A stretch of 64,000 nucleotides of DNA from Saitoella complicata NRRL Y-17804 (taxonomy: Eukaryota > Ascomycota > Saitoellomycetes > Saitoellales > Saitoellaceae), in contig NW_017567002.1 of NCBI RefSeq assembly GCF_001661265.1, forward strand, positions 372,001 through 436,000. The letters are read 5' to 3'. Of this stretch, positions 52,576-63,099 are shown one piece after another. The stretch's first letter is position 1, and the number at the start of each line of letters is the position of its first letter. The notes under the pieces were generated by a model that saw only the letters and a program-made list of their open reading frames with translations, was not told the DNA's origin and made no database searches. The position numbers and the translations under genes were made by a program.

Positions 52576-52820
52576 TTGGAGGAGCTGGGTGTCATTCATC
52601 GCGTTGGAAAGGAGTATTGCTTATCACGTATACTTTACGTTCCTTCCGGTCTTCTCAACGACCGAGATTTCATCCACTGATATTATTATCATATTTCGAT
52701 ATAAATCTTATCTCCTCGGCCCCACATCCGCTAGCTCCCGCTGTCGAGCGGTGATGTTACCTGAGCCCCGAAACTTTTCAATTCAACTTCGAGAACACTT
52801 CGATCTGTTCACGAACCACG

Positions 52821-53999
52821 ATGGACCTCCCAACAGTCGCTCTTCACGCTGACGACCATCTCGCACTCACACGCGACCTCGCTGCCCCTCTCCATCCTTC
52901 AACGACCTTCCGCTATCCTTCCGACCCTGCCGATCTGGTCCCAGCGAACGAACAATCCATCTATGATTACTCTACTGACGACAAGGGCAAGCCGAAGTAT
53001 ATCTACAGCCGGCTGACGGCGCCAACGCTTACGAGGACCGAAGCTGTCTTGAGTGGGGTTATGGACGCGCCGACGGTATTGTACTCGAGTGGATTGGCCG
53101 CTGCGCATGCTTTGCTGGCGTATTTGAAGCCGAAGAGGATATTGATCGGAGAAGGCGGGTATCACGGCGTCCATGCATTGATCGAGCAACTGGCAAGGTT
53201 GTCGCCCGGCTCCTTCCAGAAAGTTGGGCTTGATGCCGAGGAAATTGGCCCCGACGATATCGTTTGGGTCGAGAACCCACTCAACCCCTACGGAACCATT
53301 ATCGACCTCGCCCAGCTCGCCGAAACGGCACACGCCGTCCGCGCCAAGATCTGCGTGGACATGACCTTCGCACCACCACCCATGTCATCCACACCCTACA
53401 TCTGGGACGAGCTAAAACTCGATTTCGTAATGCACTCGTGTACGAAATACTTTGGTGGTCACTCTGATTTACTATCGGGGTCTGTATCGACGAGGGATGA
53501 GGGGGCACACAAGGCATTGCTGACTGAACGGACATTCTGGGGGTCTACGCCTGGGAGTATGGAACAATGGCTCCTCCTCCGCTCGCTGCGGACGTTGGAT
53601 ATGCGCGTACGACAACAAAGTACAACAGCTACCATCCTAGCCCGGAAACTGGCCGAACTAACCGCTTCGTCAACGTCACCCATCCAAACCGTTCACCACG
53701 CCTCACTCCAGCCGCCTTCGCTCACTGCCTCGCTGTTCCCCTCGGGACTGTATCCAGCTTGCTTCGCCATTGTGTTGCGCAATGGGGATCTTGCGAAAGG
53801 ACTCCCGTCTAAGCTGAAAGTGTTCAACCACTGCACGAGTTTGGGCGGAGTGGAGAGTTGTGTTGAGTGGCGAGCCATGAGCGATGCTTCGTGCGACCCA
53901 GGGTTGGTACGGATCAGTGTTGGTGTGGAGGCATCGGGGGATCTGGTTAAAGACTTCGTGCAAGGCTTGGAGGCCCTGGATAACGATGCAGCCACATAG
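52821..53999 (+). CDS. Cystathionine gamma-synthase-like PLP enzyme (Cys/Met metabolism family)
   Basis: A single-exon protein of 392 residues. The start is a conserved TVALHADDHLALTRDLAAPL, equivalent to the N-terminal segment of cystathionine gamma-lyase and synthase. The PLP-binding lysine is in MHSCTKYFGGHSDLLSGSVS, and IYSRLTAPTLTRTEAVLS and VWVENPLNPYGTI match the family. GGVESCVEWR and VRISVGVEASGDLVKDF near the end complete the fold. Family members form or cleave carbon-sulfur bonds (cystathionine, methionine, homocysteine). The YSRLTAPT rather than YSRxxNPT motif and the CTKY active site suggest the less-studied fungal branch represented by S. pombe and yeast gamma-synthase-like proteins, so the reaction is undecided. 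Confidence 0.88.
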   Translation: MDLPTVALHADDHLALTRDLAAPLHPSTTFRYPSDPADLVPANEQSIYDYSTDDKGKPKYIYSRLTAPTLTRTEAVLSGVMDAPTVLYSSGLAAAHALLAYLKPKRILIGEGGYHGVHALIEQLARLSPGSFQKVGLDAEEIGPDDIVWVENPLNPYGTIIDLAQLAETAHAVRAKICVDMTFAPPPMSSTPYIWDELKLDFVMHSCTKYFGGHSDLLSGSVSTRDEGAHKALLTERTFWGSTPGSMEQWLLLRSLRTLDMRVRQQSTTATILARKLAELTASSTSPIQTVHHASLQPPSLTASLFPSGLYPACFAIVLRNGDLAKGLPSKLKVFNHCTSLGGVESCVEWRAMSDASCDPGLVRISVGVEASGDLVKDFVQGLEALDNDAAT

Positions 54000-54123
54000 A
54001 TGGGACGAACCAGATTTCGAGACCTGTGATCGTACGTAAGAATACACATAGTGCTTGAAGCAAGAGCAACCTATCATATACCGAATATATCCTCTACAGA
54101 TGATCTACTGCATTCACCAAGAC

Positions 54124-56124
54124 TCAAATCCCGATCTCCATCTCCCGCTCCCTTGCAAGCTTCTTATCCATAACCTCCTCCTCCCCTTGCACCTCCAACC
54201 CCTCCATCACAATTGCCGGTTCGTCACTCCTCTTCCTCCCCTTACCCAACACTCCACGAGCAATAGTCATAATACTATGCCTTCCCTCCCAAACGGGCAA
54301 GAAGGTAATCACCCCCGCAGCAAGGAAGGTCCAAATAAACATGACAACAACCCACCCCGTAAAGAAACTCTTCGAGAAAACGTAATGAGCGCCCAACATC
54401 GGCATGGGCCACAACACGACCAAGATAAGGGTCATCGAAATCCCGAGGACCTTGGAGATCTTCGAGGCACGGCGCAACGAGACATTCTCCTCGTGTGCGC
54501 GGATTTCAGCCTCCTCGATCCTCTTCTCGCGAATCTCAGGCGCGAGATGCGTACTCTCATCCTCCACAATCGTAATCTCCGTCTTGAACCTCGTGAAATC
54601 AAAGTCCTGGGGCTGGACCAGGGAAAATGCGAAAGCGTAGACGACACTACTGACCAACGCGACCAGGTTTCCGATGAGACAGGCGTAGCCATTCCCTAGA
54701 CTGGACACGTTCAACTCTCCCACGAAGTGGTGGGCGGAGCCTAGCCAGGAGGCCAAACCGGTTACGGTTCCTAGGGGTCCGGCAACGCACATGGCGAGTT
54801 TGGATTGATCTTTCCAGAGGAGGGTGTTGGTGATACTCACGACACCAGGCGCGACGACGATCCCGACGAAGGTCAACATCCACCCGATTGACACTCCCAG
54901 ATAGTTCAAAATCGTGGCGATCGCACCCATGAAGATTCCGAAGCCGATGACACACGCATGCGAGAACCTGACGAGCTGGGCAGAGGTTGCCTTGGGGTTG
55001 ATGTAGGCGCGGTAAACATCATAGGTCAACACCGAGGACACAGAAATTAACTCGGCAGAACTCGAGGAAGTAACAGCCAAGAAAACCAGCAACAAAACAG
55101 CCGCCGACCCACCCTTTCCCATGAGCGCATTCATAGCATATGGCAACACCAACCCAGCCGAAGCCTCAGCCGCAGTAATAGACAACTGCAACGCCCTCGC
55201 CGCCAACCCCGCCGAAAGCCCAAACGCAACAGGAATGATCCACCACGCCAACCCCCCAATAAAGTACCCATTCATCGCGGCCATGGGCGCAGCAGCGATA
55301 GATTTCTGTCCATAACTCGGATCACAGAAGACTGTGCTCATTCCGCCGATCATGATGGTGTAGCCTGTGACGAGGGCTGCGGAGTTGTCCATTGTCATGT
55401 AGGATCCGTCTTTTCCGGCGGAGGGGGTGAGGGTTGCAGCGGCGGTGAGGAGGTCGTACATTTTTGAGGGGGAGCCGATGAGGGGAGAGGAGGTGTAGAC
55501 GGTGAAGAGTGTGATGAGGAGGATGATGTAGATCACCACGGTATGGATCCAGTCGGACAAGAACGTTGCCTTGAGGCCTCCGAAGAGGGTGTAGATCAAC
55601 ACACCAACAGGGAGCAAGAAACAGGCCGCAATGACATTCATCCCAGTCACACTCGTCACGACCGCTGAACCTCCGAGGAGTAAGGAGGCAGTAACGAGCA
55701 AATTCGTCAACAGCCCATACACCAAAAACACAATATGCCCAGCCTTCCCATACCTAACCTTCACCAACTCAACAATCGTATGCGCATTCGGCGCCTTCAA
55801 CTTAATCTCAATCGCAACAACCGTAAACAACAACACCTCAACCGTCCCACAACTCCCATACCAAAACCCACCACTTACGCCATACTCGTATCCCATACTC
55901 GTGGCTGTCAGGAGGGTTGCTGCCCATGTCCAGGAGGAGACGACGGCGGATGCGATGAGACCGGTTTGGACGGAGCGGTTTGCTGTCATGAACATTTCTG
56001 AATCTTGGCGTTCGGAGAGGTGTTTTGTGAGGAGGCGGGTTAGGAGTACCATTAGGGCTGCGAAGGCGGCGCCGAGGCCGAGGACGACGGCGTAGCCTAC
56101 GCCTTGGGAGAGGGGTGGTTCCAT
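54124..56124 (-). CDS. DUR3: Urea active transporter Dur3-like (sodium:solute symporter family)
   Basis: A single-exon protein of 666 residues; the frame extends farther upstream but the first ATG is at 56124 (MEPPLSQGVGYAVVLGLG). About fifteen membrane helices are expected. RQDSEMFMTANRSVQTGLIA and SWTWAATLLTATSMGYEYG match fungal Dur3, as do GMSTVFCDPSYGQKSIAAAP and SSSSAELISVSSVLTYDVYR. The C-terminal cytosolic part has charged stretches and ends with KLAREREMEIGI. Fungal Dur3 imports urea, and sometimes polyamines, with protons at low nitrogen. The gene converges with the cystathionine gamma-synthase-like gene (124 bases). Confidence 0.92.
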   Translation of the reverse strand: MEPPLSQGVGYAVVLGLGAAFAALMVLLTRLLTKHLSERQDSEMFMTANRSVQTGLIASAVVSSWTWAATLLTATSMGYEYGVSGGFWYGSCGTVEVLLFTVVAIEIKLKAPNAHTIVELVKVRYGKAGHIVFLVYGLLTNLLVTASLLLGGSAVVTSVTGMNVIAACFLLPVGVLIYTLFGGLKATFLSDWIHTVVIYIILLITLFTVYTSSPLIGSPSKMYDLLTAAATLTPSAGKDGSYMTMDNSAALVTGYTIMIGGMSTVFCDPSYGQKSIAAAPMAAMNGYFIGGLAWWIIPVAFGLSAGLAARALQLSITAAEASAGLVLPYAMNALMGKGGSAAVLLLVFLAVTSSSSAELISVSSVLTYDVYRAYINPKATSAQLVRFSHACVIGFGIFMGAIATILNYLGVSIGWMLTFVGIVVAPGVVSITNTLLWKDQSKLAMCVAGPLGTVTGLASWLGSAHHFVGELNVSSLGNGYACLIGNLVALVSSVVYAFAFSLVQPQDFDFTRFKTEITIVEDESTHLAPEIREKRIEEAEIRAHEENVSLRRASKISKVLGISMTLILVVLWPMPMLGAHYVFSKSFFTGWVVVMFIWTFLAAGVITFLPVWEGRHSIMTIARGVLGKGRKRSDEPAIVMEGLEVQGEEEVMDKKLAREREMEIGI

Positions 56125-56846
56125 GTGAACGATTGTCGATGGATGCTTTGCCGGAGGTGTAACAAACACGGACGGTGATGTGGGGAAGAATGTGCGGGAA
56201 GGCCAGGCTATGAAGTATTCTCGAGCAACTTCATGCCATCCTCGAGGTGTGATAGCACAGCCGATCGCATGGCTTCACCCCGCCTCATGAGCTCCCCGAT
56301 AGGACCCCCAGGCGTCGTCTTGATCCCTATCGATCAAGTACATAACATCATATGAGAGGGGCACCACAGATCATATGCAGAAGCACGGCCGGCAGAAAGC
56401 ACTTTCGTCGGATAAGGTTGCACTGTCGTCGGGTAAGGTGGACATGAACGTCAATTCATGGGTAGTCGTCGGCTATGACCCTCCCGCACGGCCCAAGGCC
56501 AACTCAGCGGTGCGCCAAGCGAGAAACTGGAGCTGATAACATCTCTGGGAACTCGTGGGCGTTGATAGGAGGTTAGGCATGATAGATCAAGCGATTGAAC
56601 GGGCGAATAGCTGCAGCTGGCCGTGACAGGCATCTCGAACTAACCAATTGCAATGGCGGTCAATGGTTATTTGCTATCGCAGTACCTTATGCAGAATCAT
56701 AGAATATCGAGAACCCGTCGATGAATTCGCTGTTCGTTATTCCACGCACCTTGGATGCTCCCCACACACGTACGTCAATCCTCGGGCCGCACCTCCCATC
56801 ACATCATACGTCCATCCGCCTGCCTGAACAACCATCACTTCAACAA
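56125..56846. promoter_or_regulatory. Divergent region upstream of DUR3 and the acetyltransferase
   Basis: These 722 bases separate two divergent starts. HGATAR-like GATA sites occur (TGATAA near 56535; CTATCG near 56675 on the other strand), which would fit nitrogen control of DUR3, but such motifs are frequent by chance. A near repeat, GTCGTCGGGTAAGGT after GTCGGATAAGGT, lies near 56405-56440. No gene was recognised. Confidence 0.45.
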
Positions 56847-57398
56847 ATGCTCCACAATATCACTCGATCCATCCTAACTTCGCCCCCAATCACAAAACAA
56901 ATCGTCACCAAACCACTCGCCTGCAGCGCCAGAACCATGTCAGCAACTACGACGCCCCAAGTCTCCCACGACGCAAAAAACCAACGCTTCACAATCCAAC
57001 CCGCCGGTTCCACCGGTACGCCCCATATCACCCCTGCTCAAAACTACACCTAAGGCTGTTTTTAGATGTTGCTTACTTGACCTACGAACCCCTCTCCCCC
57101 CCCTCCCCAACCCCCCTCTACACCTTCTCCCACACCTACACCCCCCCATCCCTCCGTGGCCGCGGTCTAGCATCTATCCTAACGAAAGCGGCGATGGAGT
57201 ATGCTGCTAGTGCAGGGTGGAGGGTTAGGCCGGATTGTGAGTATGTTAGGGAGTGGGCGGGGAAGAGGAGGGGGAGGGATGAGTTGGTTGGGAGGGTTGT
57301 TGTTTGGTGAGTATGATCCATGATCTGTGGGTGCGTGTGGGTGTGGTGGGACGAGGGCTGATTTTGGGTGTTGTAGGGATGAGGGGGCGAAGCTTTGA
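56847..57398 (+). CDS. Small GNAT-type N-acetyltransferase, NATD1/YidJ-like
   Basis: Three exons (56847-57015, 57066-57306, 57377-57398) give 143 residues. The acetyl-CoA loop is SLRGRGLASILTKAAMEYAA, equivalent to the Y-R-G-R-G-I-A motif of human NATD1, followed by the short C-terminal strand and helix (GWRVRPDCEYVREWAG). The N-terminus MLHNITRSILTSPPITKQIV could be a mitochondrial presequence; a second ATG at 56937 would skip it. Intron 1 joins GSTDVAYLTYEPLS. If intron 2 (70 bases, perfect GTGAGT donor) is removed, the protein ends WDEGAKL; if retained, it stops directly after VVVW at 57310. AKL is a canonical peroxisomal signal. Confidence 0.8.
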
Positions 57399-57666
57399 GC
57401 GGGTATGATATTGGGTGGACGGAGGGAGTGTACGATAAGGGATAGCTGTGAAGGATCAAATACCCTCGTTTGAAGACCCGGAGGTGAAGTAGTGCGACGC
57501 GATAGTTTCGTTGAGGAAGATGTATGATTATGTAACAGGGCGGTTGTGTACCAAATATATCTCTATACCCACTTGAAGAAGCCCATCTCCAAACAGATAC
57601 TTCTCGTCAGTGAATCTGAAAGCAGAATTGATATCGTGAGTCCCCTCGTAAACCCAGCCAAAAGTC

Positions 57667-57748
57667 AGGTCGTACCCGGAATCGAACCGGGGTTGTTCGG
57701 AAGCCGATGCGTCAGAACCGAAAGTGATAACCGCTACACTATACAACC
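57667..57748 (-). tRNA. tRNA-Gln (anticodon CUG) with a 10-base intron
   Basis: The minus strand folds into a complete cloverleaf. The acceptor stem GGTTGTA pairs with TACGACC, discriminator T. The D arm is GTGTAGCGGTTATCAC. The anticodon stem is TTCGG/CCGAA, with loop TTCTGA plus T and anticodon CTG. The T arm is CCCGGTTCGATTCCGGG. Between A37 and T38 lie ten extra bases (CGCATCGGCT), the canonical place of a nuclear tRNA intron, so the mature RNA is 72 bases. No CCA is encoded. The nearest gene is the acetyltransferase 270 bases away. Confidence 0.9.
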
Positions 57749-58663
57749 ATGTGGCTTGAAAAATTGTCTTGCAGAGATCATATCCAGACCGCGGTATGCA
57801 CCGGGCTGATCCCGGGCATTCACGACAACCTAGGACAACTTCATGAGGCATACGGAAGGATCATTGTAACAATGTGAGAAGTAGTGAAAATAACGCTTCA
57901 ACTACGTCCTGACCGCACCATCGTGCATTTGGTTTGGAGTACACACAGGAATGGGGACCCCGCAAAGCTGGAATTTCACTCATGACCAGACACATTTGCC
58001 GTTCAACACTGTTCGAGACCCAACAAATCAGATGATATCCTATATCTCGCACACATAGAACACTAATAATTCTCACCAGATGCTGCACGCATCCTCTCGA
58101 CAGCACCCGTCGAATTTATCGCTCTTCCTGCTGGAGATGGCGTGAGAACGGTGTCGGGCTAGCGCTGTTCCAGCGGGGGGCGCACCCGCGGCCGAGCAGC
58201 TGCTCAGCAACAATGAACTTCTTCCAATCGCCCAGATGAGTGGGACGGTATTGATTGATGTTTCATAGATTCTATCGCGCTCAGTCGGTTTGGTTCGTTC
58301 TTGTGCTGTGCTACAGCGCAAAGTTGCCCGCGCTGTTGCGCTATGGCTCGCACTGTGCTGTGGCGCGCAACAGTTCTGAATACGCCATCGGTCGTGGTGT
58401 ATGATTTGATATGAGTTCTTCCTTATGGATTCGACTCGCAACCCACTAAAAGTCATTCACCGTCCGAATCTTCACTTACATCAGAAAATATAACGGTTAA
58501 CTATGGTTTGTGTGAAGAGGGTGGAGTGCCTCGTATCGACTCACCTTTACCGGCCCATTGAGAGCCAAAATCAGTAAACATACAGATAGCGGCACAGTGA
58601 CGGTTCGCACACGTAGCGAACAGCTCTTTCCATCCATTAACTTTCTTCCTCTGTTATTTTGCG
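57749..58663. other. Gene-poor subtelomeric stretch
   Basis: About 0.9 kb without recognisable genes. Short frames on the minus strand (57861-58106, 58073-58456) have no similarity. A T/G/C-rich stretch near 58300-58370 repeats GCGCTGT/GTGCTGT-like words. It may be decayed sequence. Confidence 0.5.
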
Positions 58664-59070
58664 ACTAGCGTCGAATTAATCTCGGCGTACTCGGCTCGCA
58701 CGAGTTCGTCATCGACGTTGCCTGGGCATGGAGGACTCAAATGGCGTCATCGCCGCGGCCTTTCGAGACGAGGTACCGAGGGGACTCAGGGAGGAACCAG
58801 ATGAAGAGGAACTGGATCGCTCCTGGGGCCGCTTGGAAGATGGACTGGAAGCGCTGGCCCCACGTGTTTGGCATGTTGAACGTTGCATAGGTTATTCAGG
58901 CAGCGAGGAAAGATCCAACGTAAAAGGTGGTGTTGAGGAGCGAAGTAGATGTCAAAAGATCCGAAGGGTGAGCGAGCTCCATTTTGTACCACACTTGGCG
59001 TGGCCTTGAGGCGATGATCTCGGCTACTGTGAGCGTCATGGCGAGTGATACCTTTGTTGCCCAGGATGGT
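58664..59070 (-). pseudogene. Broken MFS sugar transporter (lactose/hexose permease type)
   Basis: Reading the minus strand from about 59000 gives STSLLNTTFYVGSFLAA, a stop, then ITYATFNMPNTWGQRFQSIF and QAAPGAIQFLFIWFLPESPR, then YLVSKGRGDDAI and another stop. A frame change of one base then gives HAQGNVDDELVRAEYAEINS. This is the sugar-porter stretch from helix 5-6 into the central loop of fungal MFS sugar transporters (LPESPRYL motif). The two stops and the frame change, plus absence of the N- and C-terminal thirds, show it is dead. Similarity upstream to about 59070 is faint. Stops look like C-to-T changes (TGG or CGA to TGA). Confidence 0.8.
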
Positions 59071-59441
59071 GAGTAAGATGTTGCCGATCGAAGTTGTTAG
59101 AGAGAGTGTTGTGCATGCAAGAGATGGTGATTAAAAGCTAGGACCAAGACCAGATGGTGCAGGCTTCTTATACCTCTGCACTAAAAGCGAAGGCAGCGCT
59201 ACAAACGCGGCGCAACAGCTTAGCGGAATGTGTCTGTCTAAAGAAACGGTCTGGGAACAGCTGCGTGAGATGCTTGCGGGAAAGAGAAATCTTGGGGCAA
59301 ATGAGCCACAACTGTTCGTTTGCTTGGCGTATGAGCATCACGGTTCTGCAACCCGCTTTTCGTTACCGTACAAAAACATTCGCCTCAGGCAATTAAAACA
59401 CGCGTTGCCGACACTCCCCGTTGTGAGGAGGCTGAGGAGTG

Positions 59442-59455
59442 TAACCCTAACCCTA
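59442..59455 (+). repeat. Interstitial telomeric repeat (CCCTAA)2
   Basis: TAACCCTAACCCTA lies between the transporter remnant and the zinc-cluster fragment. It is in the opposite orientation to the terminal TTAGGG array 4.5 kb away. Two units could be chance, but the location at a remnant boundary is suggestive of an old end-joining event. Confidence 0.6.
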
Positions 59456-59830
59456 GGCATGGCCTTCTCTACGAAATGTCCCCTTGACACGGTTATCCTG
59501 TCGACGGATGGCAATTTCGACCAGGTAATAATACCAGGACCATTCCTGCCCTACCACCCCTTCTTCATCGTCCGGAGATGCACCCTCGTTCAACGTCGAT
59601 GGTGGACCGGGGAACATGTAGGGGTAGGAGAACTGTCCTATCCCCGAGTTGGGCAGCTCGATTTCTGTACACATTTCACACTCGCTCTTCAGACAGCTCC
59701 AAAAGAAGTTCTGCTCAAGCCTCCTCCTCTTACTCGTTTCAGGATCCACGTTTCCAGAATCCTCTTCGGACACTGCGCCGATGCGTATGACTAGACCTAG
59801 GAACCCCACTGACGCAACATCAACACTCAT
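59453..59830 (-). pseudogene. Fragment of a fungal zinc-cluster (Zn2Cys6) transcription factor
   Basis: The open frame of 125 codons reads MSVDVASVGFLGLVIRIG and later KRRRLEQNFFWSCLKSECEM, ELPNSGIGQFSYPYMFPGPP and GQEWSWYYYLVEIAIRRQDN followed by RV. The pattern E-x-SWYYYLxEIAxRRxxNRV is typical of the middle-homology region of Pezizomycotina Zn2Cys6 factors. There is no zinc cluster and the fragment is far too short (these factors exceed 500 residues). It ends in the interstitial telomeric repeat. The frame is intact over its length, so decay is recent or the piece is a truncated duplicate. It supports placement in Ascomycota. Confidence 0.65.
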
Positions 59831-60020
59831 TCGTACTCATCCTTGTCTCGGCCGCTACACGGGCTGGGTGACAGCAGCCCCCCGCACTTTGGTGACATAT
59901 GATTGAAACGTGGGAAAGTTCATTCCTGGAAGGACAAAGCATAAGGATAACTCAGAACAACACGCTATGCAATATCTTCCGAAAAATGTCTGGTATCATT
60001 TCGTATCCTCAATCATAACC

Positions 60021-63000
60021 CTACAACTCCCTCACAGTCGCAACCTTGACCTCCCCAACCCCCTCCCCAACACCAACACCATCCCCATCAAACGCCGCAT
60101 GCCTCCTCTCAACAGCACCCTTCAACGCCCTCAACCTCTCCTCCGTAATCCTAACCGCTTCCTCAATCTCTCGTCTTGTCATCCAGTCTTCGCCTTTAGC
60201 GGCCATGACCTCCTTCTTTCTCTGGACTACGTTCTCGAGTTTTAGACGGCGCCACAGTGCCTCACCATGTTTCTTCGGACGACCGGAGTCAGGGATCGCG
60301 GCTCCGTTGTTCGCAGTGTTAATCCCCGCGCGGGCTTCCATCCACTGCCATAGGCCCTCCTCCTGTTCCCGCCACAGCAAGGGACTGAGTCCATCCCCGC
60401 CGACTTCCAAGCCCCTTCTCGCCTCGATCGTGGCGACGTCCCGCACGGCTTGCTGCACCCCTCTCAAATTCCATATCACGATGATTAACAACAACGTAAG
60501 AAGCCCAGTCGTATTCAACACAGGTCTTAGGATATCCCCCACAGGACCGAGCATATCAGCGATTCCACCTCCACTCTCATCCACAGCGGTCGCGGGCGCA
60601 GGAGAAACGACACTCGTGGGTCCACCAGCCGCTTGCCCAGCTTGTTCCGCCTCGGCGACAGCAACAGGCTTACTCGCCGTACTCTTCCGAGGCCGTCCAG
60701 CACCACCAGCAAACTCACTCTTCAACGCCGCAATCAAGTTCTTCGAATACGCCGCTTGTCCCTCCGCGGATCCTTTTTCGATTGGTCCCTTGACCCAAGA
60801 CTTACCCGTCCACTCGACGGTGAAGGACATGATGACGCGTGTCGAGTTATTCTCGCCCCACATTAAACACGTCCTCGTCTTGACGCTGAACGAGTTCCCA
60901 CTGGGTACGTCAGGCGTCTGCGTCGTACTCACAATCGAACAATACTTTTCGAAATCCTTCTCCGCGATCTCCTCAGTGATATGACAATGCGTCTGCTTCG
61001 GCCCGATGGGACCACTGAGCGGCTTGATATAATCCGACTTGCGCGTCTTTCCTTCCCAGGTGCCGCAGTTGACGTCCTTGACCTTCTCCGTATTGACCAA
61101 GAAATCCTTGACCCAAGTCGAGGAATCACCATACAGCAACTCCCATACACGACCAAGCGGCGCCGGAATAGTCTCATCACACAACTGCTTATCATAATGT
61201 TCCGACGGATCACACGTAGTAGGCCCATGCGTCGCAGGTCCCGGGCCCCCCTCAGCCGTCGCGCCACCACCACTGGCACCATCGACAGGTACCCCATCCG
61301 CCGCTGCACCATTAACATCCTCTACGCTCGACACAGAGGTATCGTCATCGACACTCATCGCGTCGTCGTCGTCTGCTGTTCCGTCGTGTCCTTCGTGATT
61401 ATTTCCGTTCGGGTCGATCGCGCGGATGCCGTTCGCCTCGGTTCGTACGGAGGGGTGGGACAGGCGCCAAATGTTTACGATGAGGTCGTAGGTTGTGTCT
61501 CGCGCGATGAAGGAGGCGAAGACGTGCTGTTGTAGAAGAGATTAGTAGATGTTGAGGTCGAGTCGGGTTGCGGGTTGTGATTTGGTGTTGTGTCTCCAGC
61601 GAGGAAAATCCGGAGAACTTTGGTGCGCGTGCCAGGCATGACGTCACATCCATCGACGTCAGTGCACGGATGCACGCACACCTTAATCCCTCCCGATTTA
61701 AATCCTCACCAAATAACTCAACCACAACAACAAACCACAACCTTGCAAAAAGACAAAGGAGACTCACCTTCGCATGCAACGTCGTAATACTAATCGCATT
61801 CGGAAACACAACCGCCGTACTCTTCTTCTCCACCGCCACAATCTCCCCAAACCCAATCACCAAATTCGTAACCCACCCAAAGATATTCGAATTAAAGCAT
61901 ATATGACCCTCACTTACATACATCCTTCCATGCACAAGAATCTCCTTCTGGAGCGCGCAGCCGTAGTCATCGATGAGGTAGTCTTCCGCGGGGACGGAGC
62001 GGAAGAGTGCATGGAAGTCGCGGTTACGTTTATTGGACGCGACGGCGAAGCCGGTGATTTTGTGGCCTGGGACGCCGCTTGCGGTTGAAGCGATTGTGGG
62101 GTAGGAGTTGAGGCTGTAGCCGGGTTGGGTGTTTCCGCTCCATGTGCTGGCGTGGGTGAAGCCGTGGCCGCCTGGGTGCTGGCTGGGATGAGAGGGGTCG
62201 TTGATGCTCCGCTGGCTTCCGACACTTGATACACTCAAAGCCCTGTTGACTCGTGCGCCTTCTCCGTGTCCGTCGACGTTTACGTTCAGTTGTCCGAGAT
62301 CGAGACTTCCCTGGCCGATTGGGACGTGTTCGTGCGCTGTTGCGGCCTTGGGTAATGCCGCGGTAGGAACGTCGCCATCCGCATCCCTCACTGTTGCAGC
62401 AGGGGTCTCTGTCGTATTGTTGTTCGGCGTCCGCTCCTCCGGCGTCTCACCCCCCATAACGGCAGGTAAGATCGGACTCAGCGCCTGCTGTGCTTTATCC
62501 ACAAGCGTACTCAGAAACCCTCCGTCACCGTCTTCATGAGTGTCGACAGCTGGTGGGGCCGAGACAGAGTGTGGCCGGTGCGGTTGCGGATGTTGTGCGA
62601 ACATTGCGTCGGCGGACATTTCGGAGCCAACTTGTGGGGTGGGCGGTACGATCCCGATTGGGACGATGGGGTGATTGGGACTGGTGACATTAGCGGTGTG
62701 TGCGATATTTGTGTCCAACGGCGGTAATCCACCTCTTCTCCCCGTAACACCTCCTGCTGCGGTTGTGAGTGGAAGAGGGTGTGTGGCGTTCGGTGATTGG
62801 AAAACTGTCTCGGCGGTAACTGGTCCCCCCGTCGTAACCTGGGTCAAATTCGTCTGTTCCCTGCCCAACATGCTCACAGCACTCGGATTCGCAACACCGT
62901 CGGTCGTCAAGTAACCACCGACATCCCTGCTGTGCAGACTACCCTCTCGTAACAGAGGTTCATCATGTGTTGGCTCGTGCTGATGTCGGCCTACGGATTC

Positions 63001-63099
63001 AATCGAAGTCGAGCGTTCGCGGTCTCGGCTAGAGTCTGTATCCCTTGAGCGGCGGCGGAGGTGAAACTTTTCTTTCAGGGTTTCTTTGAGGTGGCTCAT
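60021..63099 (-). CDS. GRAM-VASt sterol transfer protein (Lam/Ltc/Aster family)
   Basis: Two exons (63099-61768, 61526-60021) with an unusually long 241-base intron give 945 residues. After a 340-residue disordered N-terminus comes the GRAM domain: NKRNRDFHALFRSVPAEDYL, HGRMYVSEGHICFNSNIFGW and IVAVEKKSTAVVFPNAISIT. The join gives HAKHVFASFIARDTTYDLIV. The VASt sterol-binding domain follows (CDETIPAPLGRVWELLYGDS; PKQTHCHITEEI; SFTVEWTGKSWVKGPIEKGS), then one membrane helix, TTGLLTLLLIIVIWNL. Lam proteins move sterol between ER and other membranes at contact sites. It is the only intact protein gene within 6 kb of the telomere. Confidence 0.94.

Noticed and set aside
58073-58456. A 127-residue minus-strand gene
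   Set aside because: No similarity, an odd repetitive composition and no splice support; left as unannotated subtelomeric sequence.
59228-59794. A 188-residue plus-strand protein in the subtelomere
   Set aside because: It covers the zinc-cluster fragment on the opposite strand and has no recognisable family.
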